From an uncultured Carboxylicivirga sp. (GTDB taxonomy: Bacteria; Bacteroidota; Bacteroidia; Bacteroidales; Marinilabiliaceae), in the NCBI RefSeq assembly GCF_963674565.1, contig NZ_OY771430.1, forward strand, positions 5,580,001-5,644,000: 64,000 nucleotides of DNA, in the 5' to 3' direction. Under the pieces are notes generated by a model, which saw nothing but the letters and a program-made list of their open reading frames with translations, had not been told where the DNA came from and ran no database searches. The position numbers and the translations under genes were made by a program. Shown here in pieces: positions 36,601 through 44,841 of this stretch (positions are counted from its first letter, which is position 1; every line of letters starts with the position of its first letter).

Positions 36601-36828
36601 CAATTAGGATATAACTTCACACCTGCTTCGGCTAAGAAACTGGGTCTTTCTGCATTACGTGTTTATGCGAATGTGAACAACGCCTTCCTGATTACATCAT
36701 CAGACTATTTAGGTTTTGATCCGGATAACTCATCACGTTTGGGTGATAACAAATGGGGTGCAAACCGTCAGTTCTTTACTTATCCAAGACCAAGAACCTT
36801 CACATTTGGTGTTAACGTAACGTTTTAA
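33616..36828 (+). CDS. SusC-like TonB-dependent outer-membrane transporter (mannan locus, first pair)
   Basis: A 1070-residue importer of oligosaccharides across the outer membrane, powered by TonB. Signal peptide to ~34; carboxypeptidase-D-like domain ~56-125 (KGKIVDASGKAIPGVSVVIKG); TonB-box-like INEVVVVGYG ~131-140; plug with SusC-type motifs (VIIRGIATI, LYVVDGVV, ILKDASSAAIYGARGANGVI); 22-strand barrel ending FTFGVNVTF. The SusD partner starts 22 bp downstream. Its place between a GH92 and a GH38 gene suggests it imports mannose-rich glycans. Length is normal. Confidence 0.95.
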   Translation: MKFNPKTGLWKEYAFKTTVLLMVILLFSGYSFASEKGVTESSEELTSMQQAEKQVKGKIVDASGKAIPGVSVVIKGTTDGTITDVTGNFSISVAQGQTLLFSFIGMQSVEVVVDSKDFYEITMEEDVVGINEVVVVGYGTMRKSDVTGSISTTKGADILKTQSFNALDGLKGKAAGVNIFSNTGQPGGENRVIIRGIATINASANPLYVVDGVVMQNFQYLNPNDIESIEILKDASSAAIYGARGANGVILVTTKRGKTDAGGSSISYNGSLSVGTMARYMDLMDSNEWMATFKQGLENANAWQGRNFTTDLSELFTDPRLFNSDGSPIYNTNWQKEASRTAISHNHQLNIQRGGENSSVGAFLNYTDQQGILLNSYFKRLNAKMTYDDKPTKWLSTGVNLLVNHTWGNRTSDNPYGQGALRTMIEQLPFLPVMLDGVYTQTNIIQTTAILRDKDDPNSGTQNFSPEGVGNPVELLKRLEANQWRTQIFGNAALTFHLAKDLDIKTQFGVDYNNNRSASYTPVTPRPMINQSSEGRVGAGNSNIFYWQEETYLNYNKLFGASSLNLMAGMSWQAYNYTYFGASETGYDDDYFGYYNLGNGTNRPSVGNDWDRWAMNSYFLRAAYSYDNKYMATITGRYDGSSKFGQNNKYAFFPSLGLGWLVSNEGFLKDNSTISKLKLHSSIGVTGNSEIGTFRSLAGVGQSQTIVGDQLRIVSYLSNMPNANLKWEKTTQWDMGVDLGVLNNRLNLELSYYYKYTTDLLLNRPLPLSTGFSSVMDNIGSVSNRGLDILVTAHPVRNANFQWTSTVNLGYNKNRVEKLDEGASIDPISGKRQITTDGFVGYDILIREGEELSSFFGYKRAGIYDGNPSNWDAETMNIPNTIGEKVTYKERQIIGHGLPRWMGSFINTFNYKGFDLTVDLQFTWGVQVMQEFFHSTEGRFLTSGLDRLHQEAWHPTLNPDGEAQAIRLSNFGMGNNANADDTWVADGSYLRGNLIQLGYNFTPASAKKLGLSALRVYANVNNAFLITSSDYLGFDPDNSSRLGDNKWGANRQFFTYPRPRTFTFGVNVTF

Positions 36829-36850
36829 TTCATTGTAAATTATTATTCGT

Positions 36851-38491
36851 ATGAAATTAAATAGAAAATATATAGGTCTCTTTTGCTTGTTAACAGGCTC
36901 ATTATTGATGAGTTCATGTGACGATTTTTTGGAAGAGAAACCATTGGACCTAAAAGTGTCCAGCCAATTTTGGAAAACTGAAGCCGATGCACAGTCGGCA
37001 GTTAACGGACTTTACTTTGGCGGTGTACCATATCTTCACAACATCGACGTTGATGGAGGCTGGACTCCCAAAGCAACTATGTGGGGTGGAGTAATGTCTG
37101 GATTATATGTAGATAAGCGTAAAGACAGAACGTTTACCAATGCTTCGGAGAATGCAACATTTAATATTGAATCATTCAATTCTACAGCTCGCAAGTTGTG
37201 GAGTGAATATTATATTGGTATTTCCAGAGCTAATTTTGTAATTGCCAATGTGCCGGCAATGTCAGGTGTGTTAGATGAGGCAACTATAACTAATTATGTT
37301 GCTCAGGGAAAATTCTTTAGGGCATTGGCTTATTTCTCTTTGGTTAAGGATTTTGGTGATGTCCCTTATATTTCAGAACCTTATACCTCAACCGATGGTA
37401 TTTATATTGAGCGTACTCCTGCTGCACAAATTTACGCGAATATCGAACAGGATTTGCTTGATATAGTAGATGGTAGTGCTTTGCCTGATAAAGCTTTTTA
37501 TGATAATGGTTGCTATGTAACCAAACCTATGGCACAAGCCTTATTGGCTCAGGTATATCTTCAATGGGCTGGTGCACCTGTTAATGGTGGTAATGCTATT
37601 TATGCAAAAGCTGCCGAGATGGCTAAAAAAGTCATTTCAGGCGGAAAACATGCTTTAATCCATCCAGATGGAACTACCAATGATCTTAATTCAGCATTTA
37701 ACATTATCAAAACAACGAAGTCGTCGAATGAGATAATTTATGCCAAAGAGTACAATCAAACCAGCTATAATATTGGTAACTCTTATGCTGTTAGATCTAT
37801 CGGAACAGATGCCTTTCAATGGACAGATGCGAATGGTAGTACTATTTTCCGTCCAGGTGGTGATGTATTATACAATGCTTATTTGCCTTGCGATATGTTG
37901 CTTAATAGTTATGCTGCAAATGATATACGTGGCATGGAGAAACAATTTTTCTTCCGTGAATATACTGATGCTACAGGTGTTTCACATACATTAAACAATG
38001 TTGGTAACTGGGCATGGTTTGATGAACAAAGCTTAACAAGTGGTTCCAATGGTGATTATAATATGCCGATGATCCGTTATGCTGAGGTATTGCTTATTGC
38101 TGCAGAAGGTCTTGCTCGTCAGGGTGCAGGATCAGAAGTTGAAGCAAGAGGCTATTTGAACCAGGTTCGTAATCGTGCTGGTTTAGGCGATGAAACAGCT
38201 ACAGGAGATGCATTGATTAAATCGATATTAACCGAACGTTTGCATGAGTTCCCATTAGAATTTAAAATTTGGGATGATATTCGTAGAACACGTCTTTATC
38301 CACAGGCAGATGGTCTTCAATCAGGTTCTTTAGAGTGGGTATCATTATCTACTGCAACAATTCAGAATAAGCCTGATGGTGATAACACAAAAGTTGGTGT
38401 GATTCCTGATTATGCATTGCTATGGCCTATCCCTTTGAGCGAGATGCAGGCTAATCCTGCTTTGAAAGATCAAAATACAGGATGGAACTAA
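36851..38491 (+). CDS. SusD-like glycan-binding surface lipoprotein (first pair)
   Basis: A 546-residue lipoprotein with lipobox at Cys23 (LLMSSC) and the SusD opening DDFLEEKPLD. The TPR-rich RagB/SusD fold is seen in the N-terminal block (FWKTEADAQSAVNGLY) and the C-terminal blocks (RYAEVLLIAAEGLAR, YLNQVRNRAGL, LTERLHEFPLE, LWPIPLSEMQANP). It caps the SusC barrel encoded 22 bp upstream and presents the glycan. A double hairpin follows the stop codon and ends the pair. Confidence 0.95.
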   Translation: MKLNRKYIGLFCLLTGSLLMSSCDDFLEEKPLDLKVSSQFWKTEADAQSAVNGLYFGGVPYLHNIDVDGGWTPKATMWGGVMSGLYVDKRKDRTFTNASENATFNIESFNSTARKLWSEYYIGISRANFVIANVPAMSGVLDEATITNYVAQGKFFRALAYFSLVKDFGDVPYISEPYTSTDGIYIERTPAAQIYANIEQDLLDIVDGSALPDKAFYDNGCYVTKPMAQALLAQVYLQWAGAPVNGGNAIYAKAAEMAKKVISGGKHALIHPDGTTNDLNSAFNIIKTTKSSNEIIYAKEYNQTSYNIGNSYAVRSIGTDAFQWTDANGSTIFRPGGDVLYNAYLPCDMLLNSYAANDIRGMEKQFFFREYTDATGVSHTLNNVGNWAWFDEQSLTSGSNGDYNMPMIRYAEVLLIAAEGLARQGAGSEVEARGYLNQVRNRAGLGDETATGDALIKSILTERLHEFPLEFKIWDDIRRTRLYPQADGLQSGSLEWVSLSTATIQNKPDGDNTKVGVIPDYALLWPIPLSEMQANPALKDQNTGWN

Positions 38492-38554
38492 ACTATAGTA
38501 ATTGAATAACTATAGTTTAAGATAAAAGAAGCTGTCCATTTAAAGATGGCTTCT
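38490..38554 (+). terminator. Tandem hairpins after the first SusD-like gene
   Basis: AAACTATAGT (38490-38499) / ACTATAGTTT (38509-38518), whose first arm overlaps the stop codon, then AGAAGCTGTC (38527-38536) / GATGGCTTCT (38545-38554), ten pairs each. The second is followed only by TCTAAA, so RNA protection is as likely as termination. Confidence 0.55.
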
Positions 38555-38851
38555 TCTAAAAGAGCTAAATAGTTGTCGAATCTGAATCATTAATTTTTTA
38601 TTGAGCTGTTCGATATTTAACTCTAATTACTTTAAACAGATACATTAACTTAAAGTAAGTGTTTCTTATCCTTTAGTTGTATCTGATATAGATAAATCAA
38701 CATGATGTGGTACAAATGAGGTTAAGCCGATATTTGTATAATCAAAGAGTAAGCCATATTCCCCCTTGATGGCTTACTCTTATTTTTCAAAACTGAAATA
38801 GAGAAATTGAGTGCTGATATTAATGCTTGAATAGGAATAAAATTATTTTAA
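38555..38851. other. Leader of the GH38 gene, possible small RNA
   Basis: About 190 nt lie between the SusD hairpins and a strong terminator at 38746, and the GH38 start is 65 nt beyond that. No ORF is seen. It could be a leader with an attenuator or a separate small RNA. Confidence 0.35.
38746..38787 (+). terminator. Strong intrinsic terminator in front of the GH38 gene
   Basis: AGAGTAAGCCAT (38746-38757) / ATGGCTTACTCT (38769-38780), 12 perfect pairs, 11-nt loop, then TATTTTT. It is 255 nt past the SusD stop and only 65 nt before the GH38 ATG, an unusual place for a gene-end signal. Confidence 0.75.
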
Positions 38852-41800
38852 ATGGATTTAAAAGTTAAGTGGTTTATTATTGCTGTTTTTTGTCCGTTGA
38901 TGCTACTGGCTCAACCAAAGGACAGGATTAAAGACTACGACATTTCAAAGGAAAAGGTACTGTATACCATCGGTTATAGCCATTTGGATACAGAGTGGAA
39001 CTGGGATTACCCTACAACAATCAATACTTGTATTAGAAATACAATGACGGAGAACTTTTATCTATTTGAAAAGTATCCTGATTATGTATTTAATTTTACC
39101 GGTTCACGTCGTTACAGAATGATGAAGGAGTATTATCCTGATTTATATGAAAGAGTCAAATATTATATCTCTAAAGGTAGATGGTATGTGTCAGGTTCAT
39201 CAGTGGATGAGGGAGAGGTGAATGTATCTTCTTCAGAATCATTGATCAGGCAGGTTCTATATGGGAATCAATATTTTAAAAATGAGTTTGGAGTTGTAAG
39301 TGCCGATTATATGTTACCCGATTGTTTTGGCTTTTTAGCTAACCTGCCCTCCATCTGGAATCATTGTGGTTTATTGGGTTTTTCAACTCAAAAACTGACA
39401 TGGCATTCAGCGGTTGGCGTTCCGTTCAATGTTGGAGTGTGGAACGGGCCAGATGATAAAGGAATTGTTGCTGCTTTAAATGCTACAAGTTATACTGCAG
39501 ATATTAAACCTCAGTTTAACAACCAGGAATACTGGGTTAACAGGTTGAATAAAGTAGAAAATGATAATGGAATATTATTCGATTACCGCTATTATGGTGT
39601 CGGTGATGAAGGTGGGGCTCCCCGCGAAAACGATGTTAGAAACCTGGAAGATGTGCTGGCTGATAACACCAGTGATATAAAGGTTATTGCTACTTCTTCA
39701 GATCAGATGTACAAAGATGTAACACCTGAACTAAGAGCTAAATTGCCTGTGTATAAAGGTGATTTAATGTTGATTGAGCACAGTGCAGGTTCACTTACTT
39801 CGCAAGCATATATGAAGAAGATGAACCGTAAAAATGAATTGCTCGCCAAAGGTGCTGAACAAATTGCCAGTTATGCAGATATGCTTGGTGCGATTGATTA
39901 TCCTTATGATAAGATTAACAATTCATGGGATTTAGTTCTAGGAAGTCAGTTTCATGATATCCTGCCGGGCACATCAATTCCTAAAGCATATGAGTATGCC
40001 TGGAATGATGAGTTTATCGCTGCAAATGGTTTTACTAATGTGTTAAAAAGTTCTGTAGGAGCTGTAAGCGAATTGTTAGATACCAGAGGTAAAGGACGTT
40101 CGGTTGTGGTTTACAATCCGGTTTCTCACCAACGTCAGGGTATTGTTTCAGTAAAACTGCAGTATGCCAAAATGCCGGCAGACATAATTGTTTTTTCACC
40201 GGATGGAACTCAGGTTCCTTCTCAAATTGTAAAGGCCGGAGAAAAGGAGGCTGAATTACTATTTGTTGCTAATGTTCCTTCAATGGGAATGGCTGTGTAT
40301 GATATCAGGGTGGCTGATAAACAACAATCTGTTTCTTCATCACTGAGTATTTCTGATACTTCGCTTGAAAATGAATTTTATAAAGTTACTCTGGCTTCCA
40401 ATGGTGATATTCTAAGTGTTTTTGATAAGAAGGTTGGAAAAGAATTACTTAAAGAACCTGCCCGCCTTGAATTTTTGTATGAAGAGCCGGACCAGTGGCC
40501 AGCATGGAATATGGATTGGAACGATAGAAAGAATCCTCCTATTGGTTTTATGGCTGAGGCTCCGGAAATTAAAATTGTTGAAAATGGACCCGTACGTGTA
40601 TCCATTGAGGTGAGTCGCGAAGGAAGGAATTCAACCATTAAACAATATATCCGCCTGTCCACTGGAGAAGCCGGAAAAGTTGTTGAAGTATTTAACAGAG
40701 TTAAATGGCATTCAAGTGGGGTTAGTTTAAAAGCCGCATTCCCATTGACAGTTTCCAATGAAAATGCAACGTATAACATAGGTGTTGGAACAATTGAAAG
40801 AGGAAATAATACCAGTAATAAATTTGAGGTTCCTTCAAAGCAATGGTTTGATCTTACCAATAAAAATGGTGACTATGGAGTTACTATTCTGGAAGATTGT
40901 AAATATGGTTCAGATAAACCCTCTGATAATACATTGCGATTAACTCTTTTATTTACTCCAAAGACACACTCGTGGTATCCACTGCAGAACTCTCAGGACT
41001 GGGGTATGCACGAATTTAAGTTTGGAATTTATGGTCATGAAGGTAGCTGGGAAAAAGCGGGTTCTGACTGGCAAGGTAAATACTTTAACGAGCCATTATT
41101 AGCTTTTGAGGTGGATGCACACAAAGGGACTGTTGGTAAAGAATTTTCTTTGATCTCTGCAAATAAAGACGAAATAGGAGTGATGGCTCTTAAGAAACAA
41201 GAAGGGGGAGATTATTATATTGTTCGGGTAAATGAGCTTTGCGGAAGTGATTTGAAAAAGGGACAATTGACTTTCCCATGGAAACTTGTTGATGCTTTTG
41301 AAGTAGATGGTCAGGAAAATAAAATTGGAGAAGTAGATTTTTCTTCCAATCAGTTGACTTTTGAATTGTCTCATAATACCATTCGAAGTTTTGCCGTAAA
41401 ACTTGCAACACCACAACAACTATTAGATATTAGTCAGGTTTCCGTTTCAATACCTTACAATACAGATGTTATGAGTTTTGATACCAATAGGCATGATGGA
41501 AACCTTGCGTGGAGAAGAAGCTATCCTGCAGAACTGGTTCCTGATAAAATTGTGAGTGAAGGAATTGAATTTCAAATGGGAGGTAAGTCTGATCTTGAGA
41601 TGAATGCAGTGAATTGCAAAAATCAGGAGATTGAATTACCTAAAGGTAATTATAATAAAATCTATTTGCTTGCTTGTGCAGTTAATGATCAAACTGTTAA
41701 TTTTAAAGTTGACGGAACTGAATATACTCTTGATATCCAAGGATGGACCGGATATGTTGGCCAGTATTATAACCGTGTTTTTGCAAAAGATAATGTGACT

Positions 41801-42061
41801 GTAACTAATCTGGAAGATGCTTATTATAAAGACTGTAACATAGCATGGTTTGCTTCTCACAGACATAAGGCTTATCCTTCAGAAAATGAGGCTTACCAGT
41901 ATAGCTATATGTACAAATATGAACTGGATATACCAGTTGGAGCAAAAACACTAGTGTTGCCAGATAATGATCGAATTAAGATTATGGCAGTAACAGTAGC
42001 CAATCAACAATCAGATGTCGAATGTTTACAGGCATTGACAGATGATTTCCAATATGAATGA
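38852..42061 (+). CDS. Glycoside hydrolase family 38 alpha-mannosidase
   Basis: A 1069-residue exported enzyme (signal peptide ends MLLAQP). The N-terminal zinc-binding catalytic domain shows GYSHLDTEWNW (zinc ligands His and Asp), YVSGSSVDEGEVN and MLPDCFGF with the nucleophile Asp157. The GSQFHDILPGTSI block holds a further zinc-site His. A three-helix region and large beta-domains follow, and the C-terminal ~170 residues (from about NTDVMSFDTNRHD) form an extra beta-sandwich. GH38 enzymes remove alpha-linked mannose with retention. It follows the first SusC/D pair, so it probably trims imported mannan or N-glycan in the periplasm. Specificity (alpha-1,2/1,3/1,6) cannot be read from sequence here. 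Confidence 0.93.
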   Translation: MDLKVKWFIIAVFCPLMLLAQPKDRIKDYDISKEKVLYTIGYSHLDTEWNWDYPTTINTCIRNTMTENFYLFEKYPDYVFNFTGSRRYRMMKEYYPDLYERVKYYISKGRWYVSGSSVDEGEVNVSSSESLIRQVLYGNQYFKNEFGVVSADYMLPDCFGFLANLPSIWNHCGLLGFSTQKLTWHSAVGVPFNVGVWNGPDDKGIVAALNATSYTADIKPQFNNQEYWVNRLNKVENDNGILFDYRYYGVGDEGGAPRENDVRNLEDVLADNTSDIKVIATSSDQMYKDVTPELRAKLPVYKGDLMLIEHSAGSLTSQAYMKKMNRKNELLAKGAEQIASYADMLGAIDYPYDKINNSWDLVLGSQFHDILPGTSIPKAYEYAWNDEFIAANGFTNVLKSSVGAVSELLDTRGKGRSVVVYNPVSHQRQGIVSVKLQYAKMPADIIVFSPDGTQVPSQIVKAGEKEAELLFVANVPSMGMAVYDIRVADKQQSVSSSLSISDTSLENEFYKVTLASNGDILSVFDKKVGKELLKEPARLEFLYEEPDQWPAWNMDWNDRKNPPIGFMAEAPEIKIVENGPVRVSIEVSREGRNSTIKQYIRLSTGEAGKVVEVFNRVKWHSSGVSLKAAFPLTVSNENATYNIGVGTIERGNNTSNKFEVPSKQWFDLTNKNGDYGVTILEDCKYGSDKPSDNTLRLTLLFTPKTHSWYPLQNSQDWGMHEFKFGIYGHEGSWEKAGSDWQGKYFNEPLLAFEVDAHKGTVGKEFSLISANKDEIGVMALKKQEGGDYYIVRVNELCGSDLKKGQLTFPWKLVDAFEVDGQENKIGEVDFSSNQLTFELSHNTIRSFAVKLATPQQLLDISQVSVSIPYNTDVMSFDTNRHDGNLAWRRSYPAELVPDKIVSEGIEFQMGGKSDLEMNAVNCKNQEIELPKGNYNKIYLLACAVNDQTVNFKVDGTEYTLDIQGWTGYVGQYYNRVFAKDNVTVTNLEDAYYKDCNIAWFASHRHKAYPSENEAYQYSYMYKYELDIPVGAKTLVLPDNDRIKIMAVTVANQQSDVECLQALTDDFQYE

Positions 42062-42093
42062 TTCCCTGTTAAATTAATACCAATTCGAGTAAC

Positions 42094-42122
42094 AATTGGG
42101 AAGAGATCATCTCTTCCCAATT
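42094..42122 (+). terminator. Terminator of the GH38 gene
   Basis: AATTGGGAAGAGAT (42094-42107) and its exact reverse complement (42109-42122) with one base between, a near-perfect 29-bp palindrome 33 bp past the stop. The T-run is short. Confidence 0.6.
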
Positions 42123-42405
42123 ATTGTTTATAGTCATCCCTTTTAAAGCTGATCATAGAAATAAGGTATAATGTTTAAAGAAGGATAGTGAGTTTAACAA
42201 AACAATTAAATCAGATTCACTTTTAAATATTAGGCTCAAAAAAAATAGGTGTTTTAAATGTAATATAGATAACAAAATAAGTAATTATATATTACAAAAT
42301 TTAGACGTTTAATTATCAAGAATAATAATTATATAAATTAAATAAAAGTGATTATTGAGTCTTTTTTGTGCAATATTAAATTAAACAAAAAAATAAGTAT
42401 TAGAA

Positions 42406-42476
42406 AATAGACTGAAGGGAATGTAAGGTAAAATCTCTCAGTTTTACTAGTATTAAAAAGTGTCCTTCAGCCTATT
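42406..42476 (-). terminator. Structured terminator of the EEP-fold gene
   Basis: On the minus strand, 13 pairs (one G-U) join 42476-42464 with 42418-42406, enclosing a second hairpin GTAAAA/TTTTAC. It begins within 2 bp of the stop codon and is followed by T-rich sequence in the minus direction. Confidence 0.55.
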
Positions 42477-42477
42477 T

Positions 42478-43404
42478 TTATTTTATTGTAATAACAGCCC
42501 GAACCGGAAAGTGATCGGAAGGTATGCGGGCAATATATTCTTTCATTTTTATTTCCTGAGGCGAATTAGGTGTTGTTACCATCTTATAATCAGGAATTTC
42601 TGTTCTGTAGGTGTCTGTTAAAATACCATACTGATTAACAGATATGTCAGAGCTTACGAAGATGTGGTCAATTCGGCTTTCAGTTTTTAAGTTAGGGTTG
42701 AAATTGTTAAAAGTGCCGTTAAGTGCTAATCTGGTTTTGCTAATCTCATAAGCATCATTTAGTATGGTAGAATTGGCTAATATAGCATAGTTTGCACTTG
42801 ATTGATCAACATTAAAATCACCGGTAAGAATGACAGACTCTGTGCCACACATTTCTTTTATCTTTTTGAGTACCAGCTTGGAGCTCTCTTTTCGGGCTTC
42901 TACACCAATATGATCCATATGAAGATTGAAGCACCAAAAGTCTTGATTATTGTCTGTTATAATAAATTGTGCCCATGTGCATATTCTGGGAAGTGCAGCG
43001 TCCCATCCTCTGTTAGGTTTATCGGTTGTTTCTGACAACCAAAAATGACCCGAATTTTTAAGTGTTAACTTGCTTCTCTTGTAAAAGATAGGAGCGTATT
43101 CTCCAGCTGTCTTACCATCGTCTCTACCCACACCAACAAATGAATACTCTGGCAGTCTGTCAAGCATATCAGTCAGTTGAGTATGCAATACTTCCTGTGC
43201 ACCAAATACATCAAAATCATTGTAATGAATCATGTCACAAATTACAGGCGCTCTTTGAAACCATCCATTCCCATTTATTGAATCAGATTGGTTTTTGTAA
43301 CGAATGTTAAATGTTGCCACCGTTAATGAACTCTCTTTGCTACATTGACATTGAATGAACAGAAGTAGAATAACTATGGAGGTAAATATTTTCATTGTTT
43401 TCAT
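42478..43404 (-). CDS. Secreted lipoprotein of the endonuclease/exonuclease/phosphatase (EEP) superfamily
   Basis: A 308-residue protein with an N-terminal signal and Cys at 19/21 (LLLFIQCQC), so probably a lipoprotein. Metal-dependent EEP motifs are complete: TFNIRYKN, GAQEV with the metal-binding Glu, NLHMDH, TGDFNVD and the terminal SDHFPV. EEP proteins hydrolyse phosphate esters and diesters in DNA, inositol phosphates, lipids and other substrates. As an exported member inside a mannan locus that also has a Gln-type GH92, it may remove phosphate from phosphomannan or cut a phosphodiester, but a nuclease role is not excluded. It is transcribed with, and downstream of, the metallopeptidase gene. 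Confidence 0.88.
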   Translation of the reverse strand: MKTMKIFTSIVILLLFIQCQCSKESSLTVATFNIRYKNQSDSINGNGWFQRAPVICDMIHYNDFDVFGAQEVLHTQLTDMLDRLPEYSFVGVGRDDGKTAGEYAPIFYKRSKLTLKNSGHFWLSETTDKPNRGWDAALPRICTWAQFIITDNNQDFWCFNLHMDHIGVEARKESSKLVLKKIKEMCGTESVILTGDFNVDQSSANYAILANSTILNDAYEISKTRLALNGTFNNFNPNLKTESRIDHIFVSSDISVNQYGILTDTYRTEIPDYKMVTTPNSPQEIKMKEYIARIPSDHFPVRAVITIK

Positions 43405-43421
43405 TTTGATGATTTAAGGGA

Positions 43422-43448
43422 ACCGGACTACTTTTAAAGTAGTCCGGT
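43422..43448. repeat. Long inverted repeat between the metallopeptidase and EEP genes
   Basis: ACCGGACTACTTT (43422-43434) and its exact reverse complement (43436-43448), one base apart. It has no T-run in the minus direction, so it looks like an RNA-stability or processing hairpin inside the operon, or a protein site. Confidence 0.55.
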
Positions 43449-43516
43449 AGGTCTAAAAAAATCCAGATTAGAATAATATAAAAAACAAAGGGTTAAGATT
43501 GGTAAATTTTAATTTC

Positions 43517-44632
43517 TTAGTTCTTATTTAAAAAGTTTTGATATTCATTCCATAAAACTTCAATGCCAGAGTCAGGGCCGAAAACTTGTTTCATTGCCAT
43601 GTCAAAACTCCAAATAGGTAAGTCTCTCACTGTTAAATGAAACTTTTTAAGTGCATCCGGATCCTTCGTGGTTAACCATTGAAGAAAAAAACCGGTGGTT
43701 TGATAACCGTCTAACCAATGTCCACCTGGTTTTCTAAGTTTATTAATATCAAAAAAGCCTGCTTCGGCACGGACAGCATCAGCAAGTCCTTCGATACAGG
43801 CCCAAAATGTTTTGTTGGTTGAGTAACTGCCTATTCCACTGGGCTCAAATTGATAAGCATGTGTTAGTTCATGAAAAAGAACCCCTCTGGTTTCATAGTT
43901 TAGTTTAAATAATGATTTTTTAGCTGATTTCTCAATGTGTTGAGTGCTAAATACAATCGATACAACTGGTGGTTGACCACTTTTTGCTGATATTCCGCTA
44001 TAGTCACTTAACTGATAAGCTATTTTTTGGATATCGTTCATCGTATCTTTATCGGTATAAAAGAGTATTTCTGCTACTTTTTGAGCATGGTAACGGATGA
44101 AATTATCAGGATTTTGAACCAATTCTTCGTATTGCTGACTACCAAGTGTGTTTTGAGCTTTGTTCTCAAATTGAATTGCAGGATAGGTGAAATCCTTCCA
44201 TAATTCCACTGTATTACCCGAAAGAAGTTCTATGTCACCAATCTTTAGTGTATCTCTGTTTTGTGTTTCTGCTATTAAAAGGTATTGATCAAATCTTTTG
44301 GGATTTTGTATAGTATAGGATCTTTCCTGATATCGTGCGCAAAAGTATTGATGTGCTCTTTCGTCTATTACTGTCCAGTCAATTCCATTGTTACTGCCTT
44401 TAAGGGTCCATTTATATGGATCGTGCTTTGGATCACTACCTGATGAATAGATATGATAACTCAAAGGTTTTTTCTGCAAAGGTGATAGTATGATCAGCTC
44501 GTTGCTCCCTTTTTTACCAATAGCCGTTGTTTCCGGATTTTGGTCATAAAGAGCTGGTAAATTAATCATCTCTTCCTTGCACGCATGTGTTAATTGAGCA
44601 AGTATCAGAAAAAATAAGACTCTTAGTGCCAT
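43517..44632 (-). CDS. Discoidin-like domain plus basic-secretory-protein-type zinc metallopeptidase, lipoprotein
   Basis: A 371-residue surface-type lipoprotein (lipobox LTHAC, Cys18). Residues ~25-145 resemble an F5/8 type C (discoidin) domain (YKWTLKGSNNGIDWTVID). Residues ~160-365 match the plant basic secretory protein / BSP peptidase family, with the zinc motif HELTHAYQ (His254, Glu255, His258) and the downstream blocks CIEGLADAVRAEAGF, KPGGHWLDGYQTTGFFLQWL. It probably cuts protein or glycoprotein at the surface. A homologous peptidase starts at 63400 but lacks the discoidin part, which there sits in the preceding gene. It lies between the EEP gene and the HTCS on the minus strand. Confidence 0.85.
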   Translation of the reverse strand: MALRVLFFLILAQLTHACKEEMINLPALYDQNPETTAIGKKGSNELIILSPLQKKPLSYHIYSSGSDPKHDPYKWTLKGSNNGIDWTVIDERAHQYFCARYQERSYTIQNPKRFDQYLLIAETQNRDTLKIGDIELLSGNTVELWKDFTYPAIQFENKAQNTLGSQQYEELVQNPDNFIRYHAQKVAEILFYTDKDTMNDIQKIAYQLSDYSGISAKSGQPPVVSIVFSTQHIEKSAKKSLFKLNYETRGVLFHELTHAYQFEPSGIGSYSTNKTFWACIEGLADAVRAEAGFFDINKLRKPGGHWLDGYQTTGFFLQWLTTKDPDALKKFHLTVRDLPIWSFDMAMKQVFGPDSGIEVLWNEYQNFLNKN

Positions 44633-44841
44633 AGGTTTTAAATAGTTTCTTTCTTACAAATAGAATTCTTTTGCAAGTATAAAATGGATAGCAAAATATT
44701 GTTTTGCTGTGTGTGTCAAATTAGTGTCAATACTTGTCTATGGCAGAAAATAACAATGTTTTGGCAAGCCGTAAGCTTGTTAATCAAGAAAAAGATGGCT
44801 TGATATGTGAAAAATCTGGTTTAATTGTATTTTGGAAAATT

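Larger units (their letters stand above)
42062..42477. other. Convergent intergenic stretch with facing terminators
   Basis: Between the GH38 gene (+) and the EEP gene (-). It holds a 14-bp dyad at 42094, a structured terminator at 42406 for the minus strand, and in between very AT-rich DNA with no ORF. Confidence 0.5.

Noticed and set aside
40378..40860. 160-codon ORF on the minus strand
   Set aside because: It lies wholly inside the GH38 gene and has no recognisable domain or signal; it is an opposite-strand shadow of coding sequence.
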